NCBI RefSeq assembly: GCF_900177705.1
Contig: NZ_FXBA01000004.1
Coordinates: 232,709 to 296,708 of the forward strand
From: Fibrobacter sp. UWB15
GTDB lineage: Bacteria > Fibrobacterota > Fibrobacteria > Fibrobacterales > Fibrobacteraceae
Reading direction: 5' to 3'
DNA length: 64,000 nt
The notes below the pieces were generated by a model that had not been told where the DNA came from, did not search any database, and saw only the letters and a program-made list of their open reading frames with translations. Below, one piece after another: positions 25,227 to 33,213 of this stretch (the first letter of the stretch is position 1; each line of letters starts with the position of its first letter). The position numbers were made by a program, and so were the translations under genes.

Positions 25227-26339
25227 ATGAAGAAAGATGTTGCGGCCAGTGCGGCCGGGGGCGTTGCGCCGAAAAAGCCCGAATTTTCCCTGATAGACGA
25301 GGATTTGCTCAAGTCGCGGATATATACCATCCGCGGGGTAAAGGTCATGCTCGACGCCGATTTGGCGGAGATTTACGGGTATAGCACGAAAGATTTTAAC
25401 AGACAAGTCAAGAATAATATCGAAAAATTCGATGAAGATTTTCGGTTTCGGCTGAATTCAGAGGAATTTGAAATCTTGAAGTCCAAAATTTGGACCTCAA
25501 GTGATGAGAGCAAAGTTGAACCGCAAGGTATCTTGAGGTGCAAAAATTGCACCTCAAGTTGGGGTGGCGCCAGGTACGCTCCCTACGCCTTCACCGAGCA
25601 GGGCATCTACATGCTCATGACGGTGCTCAAGGGCGAGCAGGCGACCGCACAGAGCAAGGCCCTTATCCGACTTTTCAAGCAGATGAAGGACTACATTGCG
25701 GCGGAGAACAAGCAATTGCTAGGAAATGACGGAATTGCTCAAATCGCATTGCAGACTGCACAAAATACGAGGGATATCGCGAAACATTCTGCCGGTATTA
25801 GGGAACTTTCTGGTGAAGTCCATGATATGCGTGAAAATCTCGGAAAGGTGAACCTGGACCTGCAAAAAGTCATGGCGAATTTCGTCGACCCGAGCACCTT
25901 CAAGCACTTTCTGATTCTGAACGGGCAGCGGCTTGAGGCTGATGTCGCCTATACGCAGATTTACGGCATGGCGAAGAGGTCGGTGCTGATTGTAGATGAC
26001 TACCTGGATGTAAAGACCCTCGATTTGTTGCGGTGCGTGGCGAAGGGTGTTTCTATCAAGATTTTCAGCGAACAGCACGGTCGCACCCGCCTGACCGAGA
26101 GCATGCTGGCGGATTTCAGGGCTGCCCGCCCGGATGTTGAACTTGACGATGTCCGCACCACGGGGAACCTGTTCCACGACAGGTACATCTATCTGGATTT
26201 CGGGACCGACAGTGAGAAACTTTTCCACTGCGGGGCTTCGAGTAAGGACGCGGGGAACAAGATCACGACCATCATGCAGCAGGAAGATATCGCGGGGTAT
26301 CGTGCACTGTTTGGGAAGCTGCTGGAAGAGGGGGAATAA
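25227..26339 (+). CDS. ORF6N-domain DNA-binding protein with PLD-like C terminus
   Basis: 370 residues from 25227 (GAGGAG 6 nt upstream). The ORF6N domain lies at about 30-130: IYTIRGVKVMLDADLAEIYG, TKDFNRQVKNN, RFRLNSEEFE and YAFTEQGIYMLMTVL, as in phage antirepressor-type proteins. A coiled-coil-like stretch follows (200-240). The C-terminal part has LFHDRYIYLDFG and FHCGASSKDAGNK, the pattern of a degenerate phospholipase-D-like fold found in many ORF6N proteins of Bacteroidetes and Fibrobacteres. Function is unproven; it is probably a regulator linked to mobile DNA. Just beside the 61-bp repeat. Confidence 0.8.
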   Translation: MKKDVAASAAGGVAPKKPEFSLIDEDLLKSRIYTIRGVKVMLDADLAEIYGYSTKDFNRQVKNNIEKFDEDFRFRLNSEEFEILKSKIWTSSDESKVEPQGILRCKNCTSSWGGARYAPYAFTEQGIYMLMTVLKGEQATAQSKALIRLFKQMKDYIAAENKQLLGNDGIAQIALQTAQNTRDIAKHSAGIRELSGEVHDMRENLGKVNLDLQKVMANFVDPSTFKHFLILNGQRLEADVAYTQIYGMAKRSVLIVDDYLDVKTLDLLRCVAKGVSIKIFSEQHGRTRLTESMLADFRAARPDVELDDVRTTGNLFHDRYIYLDFGTDSEKLFHCGASSKDAGNKITTIMQQEDIAGYRALFGKLLEEGE

Positions 26340-26384
26340 GGGCGCGCATCCATACACCCTCAAGGGGGCATTTTCGAATTACGT

Positions 26385-26990
26385 TTATGCATCCGGTTGT
26401 TGGCCGTCGTGCGCTTTCCATGCGCATTCCGTCACTTGCATATCCGTAAATCGAGCCGTGAAGCTGGAATTTTCCGGGCTGCATGCATATATGCCAAACC
26501 GAATTTTTCCGGCTCCTTCGAGCATGTGGCAAATCCGCATTTGAGAAAACTGCACCCCGTCTCGAGAACATTCTATGCAGTAGTCATCTTCGCGCCTGCT
26601 GAGCCTATACCACATGGATTTTACGTCTGCAGGAATCGCGGTCGTCGCCCAGTCTGAATACCCGCGGTTTGTCACGACAGAACCCAGGTGCTGAAATTTT
26701 TCATTCTCATATTCGACCGACGCCTTGAGCCAATTTTCCGAATCCAGATACAGCGCCACCCCGCACTGGTCGAAGCGATGACGACTTTCGGAAAAATCGG
26801 TTTTGGCGACAAAGGAAAAGAACTTTTCTTCTGTTTCAATCTGCAGAACCGGAGCGTTATCGTTTCTGAAATGATAGTAGGTCCTTTGCCAAAGGTCCGT
26901 ATGCGGGGCGGTCACAATTTCGACGCATTCCTGATTGATGCTGTAGTTCCGGGGTTCCCTGACCCATTTCATTTTAGAAATATCAAACAT
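26385..26990 (-). CDS. DUF1349 family protein (concanavalin-like fold)
   Basis: 201 residues, no signal peptide. It matches DUF1349: FFSFVAKTDFSESRHRFDQCGVALYLDSENWLKASVEYEN, then SDWATTAIP, MWYRLSRREDDYCIECS and KIRFGIYACSPENSSFTARF. Members are cytosolic jelly-roll proteins sometimes annotated as regulation of enolase; the true role is unknown. No partner genes. The small gap to the ORF6N gene (45 bp) is convergent. Confidence 0.85.
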   Translation of the reverse strand: MFDISKMKWVREPRNYSINQECVEIVTAPHTDLWQRTYYHFRNDNAPVLQIETEEKFFSFVAKTDFSESRHRFDQCGVALYLDSENWLKASVEYENEKFQHLGSVVTNRGYSDWATTAIPADVKSMWYRLSRREDDYCIECSRDGVQFSQMRICHMLEGAGKIRFGIYACSPENSSFTARFTDMQVTECAWKAHDGQQPDA

Positions 26991-27099
26991 TTCTGTAGCC
27001 TTTGAATTGACGCGCTTTGTTGCTATAATCTATAAAAACAGCTAGAGATTGCCAAGTCATCTCGCCCAGCGCCAAGACATTCTATATTTATCAAAAAAT

Positions 27100-27129
27100 G
27101 GATCCCCTCCCTGACGGTCGAGGATGACA
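27100..27129. repeat. GATCC...GGATGACA element relic
   Basis: GGATCCCCTCCCTGACGG and GAGGATGACAA form a short imperfect inverted repeat of the scattered type also seen at 14152. It lies in the gap upstream of the TSCPD gene. Confidence 0.4.
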
Positions 27130-27155
27130 ACAAACAAACCTGCAACGAGTTTATT

Positions 27156-27401
27156 ATGGAAGAGACTTTCAAGACCAGAGGCGTTTGCGCGACAACGATC
27201 CAGTTTACGCGCGACGGAGACAAAATCAGGAACATCCGCTTTACGGGCGGATGCAACGGAAACTTGAAGGCAATCGCGAAGCTCTGCGAAGGCATGAGCG
27301 CCGAAGATATCGCGGCGAAGCTCTTGGGCAACACCTGCGGCGGGAAGCCCACATCGTGCGCCGACCAGCTCGCCCGCGCCGTGCTCGGGAAAGAAGCGTA
27401 A
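27156..27401 (+). CDS. TSCPD domain protein (TIGR03905 type)
   Basis: 81 residues. The pattern FTGGCNGNLKAIAKLCEG and GNTCGGKPTSCADQLARA is the TSCPD domain, with an unusual A in TSCAD where most have P. In larger proteins the domain is the C terminus of some ribonucleotide reductases; the stand-alone form has no proven role but conserved cysteines suggest metal binding. No clear Shine-Dalgarno sequence before the ATG. Confidence 0.88.
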   Translation: MEETFKTRGVCATTIQFTRDGDKIRNIRFTGGCNGNLKAIAKLCEGMSAEDIAAKLLGNTCGGKPTSCADQLARAVLGKEA

Positions 27402-27431
27402 TATCTTAATTATACGGGCAGTCCGTTTACT

Positions 27432-28763
27432 TTACTTGACAACAATCTGCCTTGTTTCGGCAAAACCCTGGCCATAAATTCTAAGGAGGAGTGTGCCGCG
27501 CGGCAGGTGGCCGAGGTTGATTGTAGTCGAAGCGCCTATATCAAGGGTTTCGAGCAGGTGGCCCATCATGTCGAATATCTGCAAGTTCGCACTGGGCACG
27601 CTTGCAAGAGTGACGCTCAATTCGTTGTTCACGAAACTTACATTGAACACATTTTGCACAACATAAATCGCAGTCGTATGTTCGCTTGAAGAACTTTCGG
27701 CAGCTTCACTACTACTAGACTCCGCGGCGCTGCTGCTTGATGCTACAGAAGACGAACTTGGGGAAACTTCGCTGCTGCTAGAGACAGAGCTAGAAGAATA
27801 GTCGGGATTTGCCGAAATGTTGACGGAGGCTTTAGCCTCGGCGTTATTGTCGTTGCCTTGTGCGGTTACGGTTATGGTCAGCACATGGTCACCGATATCT
27901 TGAGGAACGGTTCCCGTGATAATGACGAGATCCTTTTCTTTATCCTGATTGACTTCGAAGCCTTCGAGAATCCCATCAACGGTCGCTTTCTGCATGTGGG
28001 CATACCTGAACACGATCGGTTTGATCGCGTTGCCTGCAACGACATCTTGCGTTTCGTTTTCGATAGCGACTAACGTCGTTGTGAACTTTTTGTGTTTGAC
28101 AGAAATTGTGCCGTTAAAGACGATGGAATCTTTTTCCGTAATGTAGGCTGCTAGTCTATAATTAAAATCGCCATCGGGATGGTCCTGGCCCGTGGCACCC
28201 GAAATTGTAATTATAGCAGATTCGTCGTCTATTTTTGCCGAAATTCCCTCAGGCACGCCAGAAAGATTTGCTTTAAGCAATTCTGTATAACCGAACACAA
28301 TGGGTTCAATCTCATCGCTTGCGGTAACTGTTTGGTCAAGGCTTCCGCTGATATGCTCCACTTGTTCATTTAACGGAGTGACGTTTATACCGGTTGTGAT
28401 TTGCAGGTATTCATGGGCATAATTCCCAGCTGCGGTAAATGACATTTCGTATTCGTGCCCGGGGGTGTTAGCCGGAATGCGACCGGATATGGTGCACTCG
28501 GCTTTACTGCTTGGCAGTGTACCGCAATCCAGTTTCAGTCCCAGCGTCTTGACCGTTGTATTTACCGGGTAATTGATATAAAAATCATAAACTCGATTGA
28601 GTTCCGTAATTTCGTAAACGACAGGTTCGATGAAGTCTCCCGCTTTTACCGTCTGCACCGACTTTCCGCTGATGAGCCTATGGCTTATGTGAGTATTGAA
28701 TTGGGCTATGACGGTTTGCGTCATAGCCAATAGGGCAATTATGGAAACAATAATCTTATGCAT
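27432..28763 (-). CDS. Secreted repeat protein with serine linker and sorting domain
   Basis: 443 residues, signal peptide MHKIIVSIIALLAMTQTVIA. Three related about 90-residue repeats follow, each with a IEPVVYEITEL, IEPIVFGYTEL or IKPIVFRYAHM element and a closing ITISG or VIITG strand, suggesting immunoglobulin-like modules. Then a serine-rich linker (about 325-365) and a C-terminal domain with LQIFDMMGHLLETL and LPRGTLLLRIYGQGFAETRQ, resembling type IX sorting domains. Likely exported and surface-attached; no enzymatic motif seen. Confidence 0.75.
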   Translation of the reverse strand: MHKIIVSIIALLAMTQTVIAQFNTHISHRLISGKSVQTVKAGDFIEPVVYEITELNRVYDFYINYPVNTTVKTLGLKLDCGTLPSSKAECTISGRIPANTPGHEYEMSFTAAGNYAHEYLQITTGINVTPLNEQVEHISGSLDQTVTASDEIEPIVFGYTELLKANLSGVPEGISAKIDDESAIITISGATGQDHPDGDFNYRLAAYITEKDSIVFNGTISVKHKKFTTTLVAIENETQDVVAGNAIKPIVFRYAHMQKATVDGILEGFEVNQDKEKDLVIITGTVPQDIGDHVLTITVTAQGNDNNAEAKASVNISANPDYSSSSVSSSSEVSPSSSSVASSSSAAESSSSEAAESSSSEHTTAIYVVQNVFNVSFVNNELSVTLASVPSANLQIFDMMGHLLETLDIGASTTINLGHLPRGTLLLRIYGQGFAETRQIVVK

Positions 28764-28818
28764 AATCAGACTTCTTTTTGCGCATAATATAGCTCTTTTG
28801 CACGGAACCGAAACTTAA

Positions 28819-29784
28819 TCACCCATCCAAATAATACCCACCGTTCTTCCGAGCACCCCTAAATTCAACTTTGCCCGATACGGTCAAAGCTTGCAACTGA
28901 CGCTGAGTTGTTCGCAGGGAGAGGTTGAGCATCGAGGCCAGCGCAGGTGTATTGATCCCTGGGTTCACCCGGATTTCGGCGAGGATTCGTTCGGAGAGGT
29001 TTTCACCTGTTTCGCGGTGGCGTACGGCACCTTTTTTCTGTTTAAGGTTGTTCCGCAGCAGTCGCAACAGGTCTGCCTGTGTCGCAACGACGCAATCGGC
29101 GATAAAATTGACAAAAACCTTGTCATCGATGTGCGCCGTCTCTAGGGCCGACACGTATTCCATGCGCCTAATGGCAGGAATCAGCGCAATGGTGTACTCG
29201 CCGCGAAGCAGCGCAAGGTTCATCAGCAATCGCGCCACGCGTCCATTGCCATCGACAAAGGGATGAATGAACACGAACTTTTTGTGAACCTGCGCGGCGA
29301 ATTCCACGGGATTCATCCTGGATTCGTTCTTGTTGAACCACGCGACGAACTTCTTCATCTCGGCACGAATTTTCAAGTGCGGCGTAACGGGGTAACGGCT
29401 CCCGCTAATTACGACGGGCACCTTGCGATAAATACCGGCCTTGTCCGCATCTATCTGCTGGTAAAACAGCCGATGCAGCATCAGTATGTCCGATTCTTCG
29501 AGAGTCTTGTTTTTTGCGAGTTTGTGAATATGATCGTACGCCTTGGCATGTCCAACGGCTTCGTACACGTCACGCAGAGGTTTCCCGTTGATGGTGAGTC
29601 CATCCTCGATAACGACCTTGGTCTCGGTTTCGGTGAGGCTGTTGCCCTCGAGGGCGTTACTCGTGTAAGTGAGTCCCACGCGGTAGAATTCCCGCAGGGA
29701 CTTGAGCGTGTCCTTGGGAATCGGGCGGAACGACAGAAGTTCCTTATTGTTATCGGCAGCAATTTTCAAATACGGCGAAATCAT
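28819..29784 (-). CDS. Fic family AMP-transferase
   Basis: 321 residues. The active-site motif HPFVDGNGRVARLL lies at about 175-190, the flap region before it, and the N-terminal inhibitory motif TSNALEGNSLT at about 37-47 (class II, Glu after ALEG) that would block ATP until relieved. The C-terminal about 60 residues (NPGINTPALASMLNLSLRTTQRQLQAL) form a winged helix, so the protein may bind its own upstream DNA. It modifies target proteins by AMP transfer; the target is unknown. GAGG lies about 8 nt before the ATG. Four direct repeats lie 37-120 bp upstream. Confidence 0.93.
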   Translation of the reverse strand: MISPYLKIAADNNKELLSFRPIPKDTLKSLREFYRVGLTYTSNALEGNSLTETETKVVIEDGLTINGKPLRDVYEAVGHAKAYDHIHKLAKNKTLEESDILMLHRLFYQQIDADKAGIYRKVPVVISGSRYPVTPHLKIRAEMKKFVAWFNKNESRMNPVEFAAQVHKKFVFIHPFVDGNGRVARLLMNLALLRGEYTIALIPAIRRMEYVSALETAHIDDKVFVNFIADCVVATQADLLRLLRNNLKQKKGAVRHRETGENLSERILAEIRVNPGINTPALASMLNLSLRTTQRQLQALTVSGKVEFRGARKNGGYYLDG

Positions 29785-29820
29785 CGAAAAACCTCGATTT
29801 ATGCACCTAATATATAATTT

Positions 29821-29904
29821 TATACCGCCATAATCAACAATTTATACCGCCATTTGGCATTTTACACCGCCATTTTTAGCACAATTTACAGATTTACACC
29901 GCCA
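29821..29904. repeat. Four direct repeats TAYACCGCCA upstream of fic
   Basis: Copies start at 29821, 29843, 29863 and 29895 (TATACCGCCA twice, TACACCGCCA twice), spaced 22, 20 and 32 bp and embedded in A/T-rich DNA, each preceded by TT or TTT. They lie just upstream of the fic start, where a regulator could bind as an iteron-like array. Confidence 0.8.
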
Positions 29905-29924
29905 AAATGAGTTTTTGGAGCCCG

Positions 29925-30512
29925 TTACCGTTTCTTGAATACGACGATTTCGGCATCGGCGCCATTCTTGCCGTATTCGCTCACGAGAATGTAGCGTTCG
30001 TCGCAGGCGATTCCGAAGCAGCGGCCTTCGGCGTTTTGCTTTTCGACCTGGTTGCCCCAGTAGCTTGCGTTATCGTCTAAAAGCTTGACGCTGTTGCCGT
30101 TGATCTTGTATTCCTGATTGATGAACGAGCCCTGCAGAACAAAGAGGTTGTCAATTTTCGGCATGTCCTTGATGCCCAGCGCGTTGACTTCTTCAATAAA
30201 CTTCTGCTTCATGGGCGATGTGGCATGCGGCAGTTGATCTGCCGGGAGACGCCAGCGCTTGAGTGTCGGGAAATACTTACGGAGTTCCGCCTTGTACTCT
30301 TCGCGGGTAAGGCTCTTGCCTGTATTCTTGTTGAATTCATCGACGAACTGCGAGCAGAATTCGACCATCTGTTCCATGTCGAAGTCGCCGGTGAATGCAC
30401 CGTCTTTGTAGCAGTAGATGCAGTATTCTTCGTTCTTGCTGCCATCGGCGTTAGTGCCCAAGATTTCCGGTGTGAGCGGCATGCCGCAGCTCTGACAAAA
30501 CTTCATTTCCAT
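29925..30512 (-). CDS. Zinc-ribbon protein of unknown function
   Basis: 195 residues from 30512, chosen because AAGGAG lies 6 nt upstream (the frame runs back to 30539). The N-terminal KFCQSCGMPL and EYCIYCYKDG are a putative zinc-ribbon domain (two CxxC pairs), followed by a helical segment with EEYKAELRKYFPTLKRW. The C-terminal about 80 residues (LFVLQGSFINQEYKING, ending AEIVVFKKR) look like a small beta domain. Members of this zinc-ribbon family are often fused to effector domains; role unknown. Confidence 0.78.
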   Translation of the reverse strand: MEMKFCQSCGMPLTPEILGTNADGSKNEEYCIYCYKDGAFTGDFDMEQMVEFCSQFVDEFNKNTGKSLTREEYKAELRKYFPTLKRWRLPADQLPHATSPMKQKFIEEVNALGIKDMPKIDNLFVLQGSFINQEYKINGNSVKLLDDNASYWGNQVEKQNAEGRCFGIACDERYILVSEYGKNGADAEIVVFKKR

Positions 30513-30583
30513 AAGTTCTCCTTTATTTAACACATACACGAATGTACACTATTTTAAAATTCTTGTCAAGGAACTTATTCAAA

Positions 30584-31108
30584 TTATTTCAAAATTTGAG
30601 CAATCGGTTCCAGAGTATCGAAATTCACGAAGTCCACTTGCTTGCCGTAGGTGGCGATGAGGGCGCGGACTTCGGCGTTGCGCTCCGCTTCGGGGATTTT
30701 CGTGACCTTCGAATACAAAAGTTTCATCATGATTCTGTGTTTCAGGCTGAGTCTGGTGTAATCGATGGCGCCGCGAAGATGGAAAATCTTACTTTCGTCG
30801 TAATGCGATGTAGGAACCTGCTTCTTTAGGCAGCCCCTGATGTGGTAGACATTTTCGGCATCGGTCGGGTCGGCGAGACCGACAGTCGCGACAAACAGTT
30901 CCTGACTTGCAGAGAGGCCGCAAACCGTTTTCTTGAGGCCCATGATACCGCCTGCGCAAAGAGCGCCCAGATAGACGATGCGGTCATAGCCGGCAACGCT
31001 TTTCACGTCTTTAAAGAAAACTGCCTTGAGCCCCGTGATTTCGGCGAGGCGTTCAGCGTAGCGTTTTGTCGAGCCGTAGCGGCTTCCGTAGATGATAATA
31101 GTGTTCAT
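30584..31108 (-). CDS. Flavodoxin-domain protein
   Basis: 174 residues. MNTIIIYGSRYGSTKRYAERLAE is the phosphate-binding loop of flavodoxins, followed by VYLGALCAGGIMGLKK and later strands of the fold; it resembles the HemG/flavodoxin_5 group, which use FMN for electron transfer. Start 31108 has AAGGA about 11 nt upstream; the frame extends to 31141 but overlaps the ACT gene end. Likely an electron carrier or oxidoreductase; partner unknown. Confidence 0.82.
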   Translation of the reverse strand: MNTIIIYGSRYGSTKRYAERLAEITGLKAVFFKDVKSVAGYDRIVYLGALCAGGIMGLKKTVCGLSASQELFVATVGLADPTDAENVYHIRGCLKKQVPTSHYDESKIFHLRGAIDYTRLSLKHRIMMKLLYSKVTKIPEAERNAEVRALIATYGKQVDFVNFDTLEPIAQILK

Positions 31109-31137
31109 CCGATTATAATCCTTTCTTCGAGGCTTTA

Positions 31138-31503
31138 TCACACCACGTCATATCCCGCATCAGACAAGACTTTCAGCGCTTTCTCGAAATTTTCGGCTTT
31201 CACAAGGATATAATCTGTATTGAAAGTGGATATCGCAAAAATTCCAACGCCATTTTCTGCAAGAATAGCCGAGAGTTTCGAAAGGATACCTATAAGAGAA
31301 AAATCAAGTACACCCTGAATACGGAATCCTCGCCATCCATCATCTCGTTCAATAGTATTTTGAGGTACATCATCTGTTTTGCATACGAGGGATATTTCTT
31401 CGTCGGTCTTGCCAATGAAATAGAAATCCTTACCCGTATCGACATCACTAACGTCCGCTACTTTACAGACTGTTAGTTTGTGATCCAATTTCTTTATTAC
31501 CAT
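31138..31503 (-). CDS. ACT domain protein
   Basis: 121 residues. The second half (RIQGVLDFSLIGILSKLSAILAENGVGIFAISTFNTDYILVK split as strand-helix-strand) is an ACT domain of the stand-alone type (CASTOR/ACT_7 like). Such small proteins bind amino acids or act as regulators. It lies 29 nt before the flavodoxin gene on the same strand and may be cotranscribed. Confidence 0.85.
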   Translation of the reverse strand: MVIKKLDHKLTVCKVADVSDVDTGKDFYFIGKTDEEISLVCKTDDVPQNTIERDDGWRGFRIQGVLDFSLIGILSKLSAILAENGVGIFAISTFNTDYILVKAENFEKALKVLSDAGYDVV

Positions 31504-31970
31504 AAATTCAATCGTTTGTTAGAGTTTTACTTTCGTCGTTGACTATACTAAATACAAAAGATTTAGGACGTTCGCCTCCCCAAATTAACTCCAGGCCAGT
31601 AGCACCATGCAATAACAGCGGGAATGAGGGACGAGAAACATCGTAACCAAGTAAAGTCATTTAGTCGGAACGGAACAAAATGCGCGCCCCCAAGCGTTTT
31701 GGGATACAGAAAAAACTGAACGACCACAGGCCATGATCCCGGATCATCAAGGCGAAATGACGACGGAGTTTTATGCTTCACCGTCACAAGATTCAGCTGA
31801 ACCGAGTCTGTACGTTTCTGTTTTTGTTTTTCCATCGTCCTAAATATACCCAAAAAACTTATCCCACGCCCAAAGTCTCCACAAATTCCGATTCGTTATC
31901 ATCTATAAAACAGGAGTATATAATGCATTTTTTCTGAATTCTGCCAATCTTTTTTTCTAAATTTTTATTC
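31504..31970. other. Intergenic region, one doubtful small frame
   Basis: 467 bp between divergent genes. A minus-strand frame at 31563-31835 could encode about 90 residues (MEKQKQKRTDSVQL...), but it lacks a properly spaced ribosome-binding site and has no recognisable domain, so I do not call it. A TAAATTTT box lies directly before the lipoprotein start at 31971. Otherwise nothing clear. Confidence 0.5.
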
Positions 31971-32645
31971 ATGACAAATTATTGTTCTTTATTACTACTT
32001 GTCTTGAGCGCCCTGTGTTTACAGGGATGTCCCTATATCGCTCATGATCCGTCAGATGCGCCGGAACAAGTGACGGCCGAAGATGTTCAAGGATGCTATT
32101 ATAGCGAACCAGTTAATGAAGATACCTACATAGATAAAAAGCTCCCTAATGTAGAAGGCGAGCGTCCTGCCCAGGGACGTGAAAAACGTTTTGACAGGAT
32201 TCTTTGTAAGGAAATCTGCTTTGAAGACGATAGCGCAACGGTCGTTGTACGCGGCTTCGCTTTGACTTACGACACCACGGGTCAATTTGTTGAGGACACC
32301 ATTCCTTACACTCTTTGGGGCGAGACAATATCTCATAGAGACGGTATGGAAGTCCACACTATATGGGGATCAAACGAAACGGTTTATAGGGAAACATTCC
32401 CGGTGTCTTATTTGGAACCGAAAATAGACGGTATTTTCCACACAAACATTACGACCCACTTCCCTATCGGCACGAACACGGACAAACCATCGTATTATAT
32501 AGGAAGTTTTAAATTCTTCGCGTCTTCAGCACTCAGTGAAGGAGTATTTTCGAAAGACGGAGCTTTTAGAAAAATATCCGTTACGCATTATGATTCCAAA
32601 GAGGAATTTTCTACAAAAGGATGGGATGTATGCAAAGGATTTTAA
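31971..32645 (+). CDS. Lipoprotein of unknown function
   Basis: 224 residues. Short basic start, hydrophobic run and lipobox LQGC with Cys 20. The rest is a soluble, probably beta-rich domain with four further cysteines (GCYYSE, ILCKEICFED, WDVCKGF). No family recognised. No Shine-Dalgarno sequence; TAAATTTTTATTC ends at the ATG. Its 3' end overlaps the next gene by 16 nt. Confidence 0.75.
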   Translation: MTNYCSLLLLVLSALCLQGCPYIAHDPSDAPEQVTAEDVQGCYYSEPVNEDTYIDKKLPNVEGERPAQGREKRFDRILCKEICFEDDSATVVVRGFALTYDTTGQFVEDTIPYTLWGETISHRDGMEVHTIWGSNETVYRETFPVSYLEPKIDGIFHTNITTHFPIGTNTDKPSYYIGSFKFFASSALSEGVFSKDGAFRKISVTHYDSKEEFSTKGWDVCKGF

Positions 32646-33211
32646 CACTCGTCCTTTTTGTTTGCGGCTTTGCTAGCGCAGCCTTCCTAGATATTGACAT
32701 CAAGGATAGCCGCCTCCAAACCGAGAATTCTGTTTATAAGCCCGGCGGAATACTAGGCTTCGCAGCTGAATTCGGCGTGTTCAACGAGCCGGAAAATATG
32801 GTGGACTACACTCTTGCCGTAGGTGTCAGCCGTTTCGGTTATTCCCATTCCGATGGCGACGTGAGCGTGTCTGCATGGGATATCTACATCAAGCCTTTAG
32901 TTTGGTCCGTGACGATAAAGCGGATTATGTTTGAGGTAAACACTGGTTTTGGATATGTTTTTTCAAAAAACAATTTTAATCCAGCACTAGTTGAAGATAT
33001 GGAAGAAGAAGGATTCTCCCTGCAACAAACAAACTTTAAATATGGATATCGACTTGGATATCGCATAACAGACCAATTGCAGGTTTCAATGGTAGCCAAT
33101 TACCAAGTCCTAATTTGCAACTGGCATGCCAATCCTGGCGGAGACGACACCATGATTACAGGCGGTTGGGGACTCAATTTCCAGTGGAATATCCCCTGGA
33201 TTCCGTTCTAG
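32630..33211 (+). CDS. Putative small outer-membrane barrel protein
   Basis: 193 residues from 32630 (AAAGGA 8 nt upstream; an in-frame ATG at 32621 is less good). Signal peptide MQRILTLVLFVCGFASA, then alternating strands with aromatic girdles (FGYSHSDGDVSVSAWDIYIKP, FGYVFSKNNF, YGYRLGYRITDQLQVSMVA) and a final aromatic-rich FQWNIPWIPF, as expected for an outer-membrane barrel. It overlaps the preceding lipoprotein gene, so the two products are probably partners. It is convergent with rseP, two bases away. Confidence 0.75.
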   Translation: MQRILTLVLFVCGFASAAFLDIDIKDSRLQTENSVYKPGGILGFAAEFGVFNEPENMVDYTLAVGVSRFGYSHSDGDVSVSAWDIYIKPLVWSVTIKRIMFEVNTGFGYVFSKNNFNPALVEDMEEEGFSLQQTNFKYGYRLGYRITDQLQVSMVANYQVLICNWHANPGGDDTMITGGWGLNFQWNIPWIPF

Positions 33212-33213
33212 GG

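Noticed and set aside
29821..29904. CRISPR array
   Set aside because: The repeats are only 10 bp, with spacers of 10-22 bp and no cas genes; a regulator-binding array is more plausible.
31563..31835. Possible small gene of about 90 residues
   Set aside because: No recognisable domain, poor start context and odd composition; kept only as a note in the intergenic entry.
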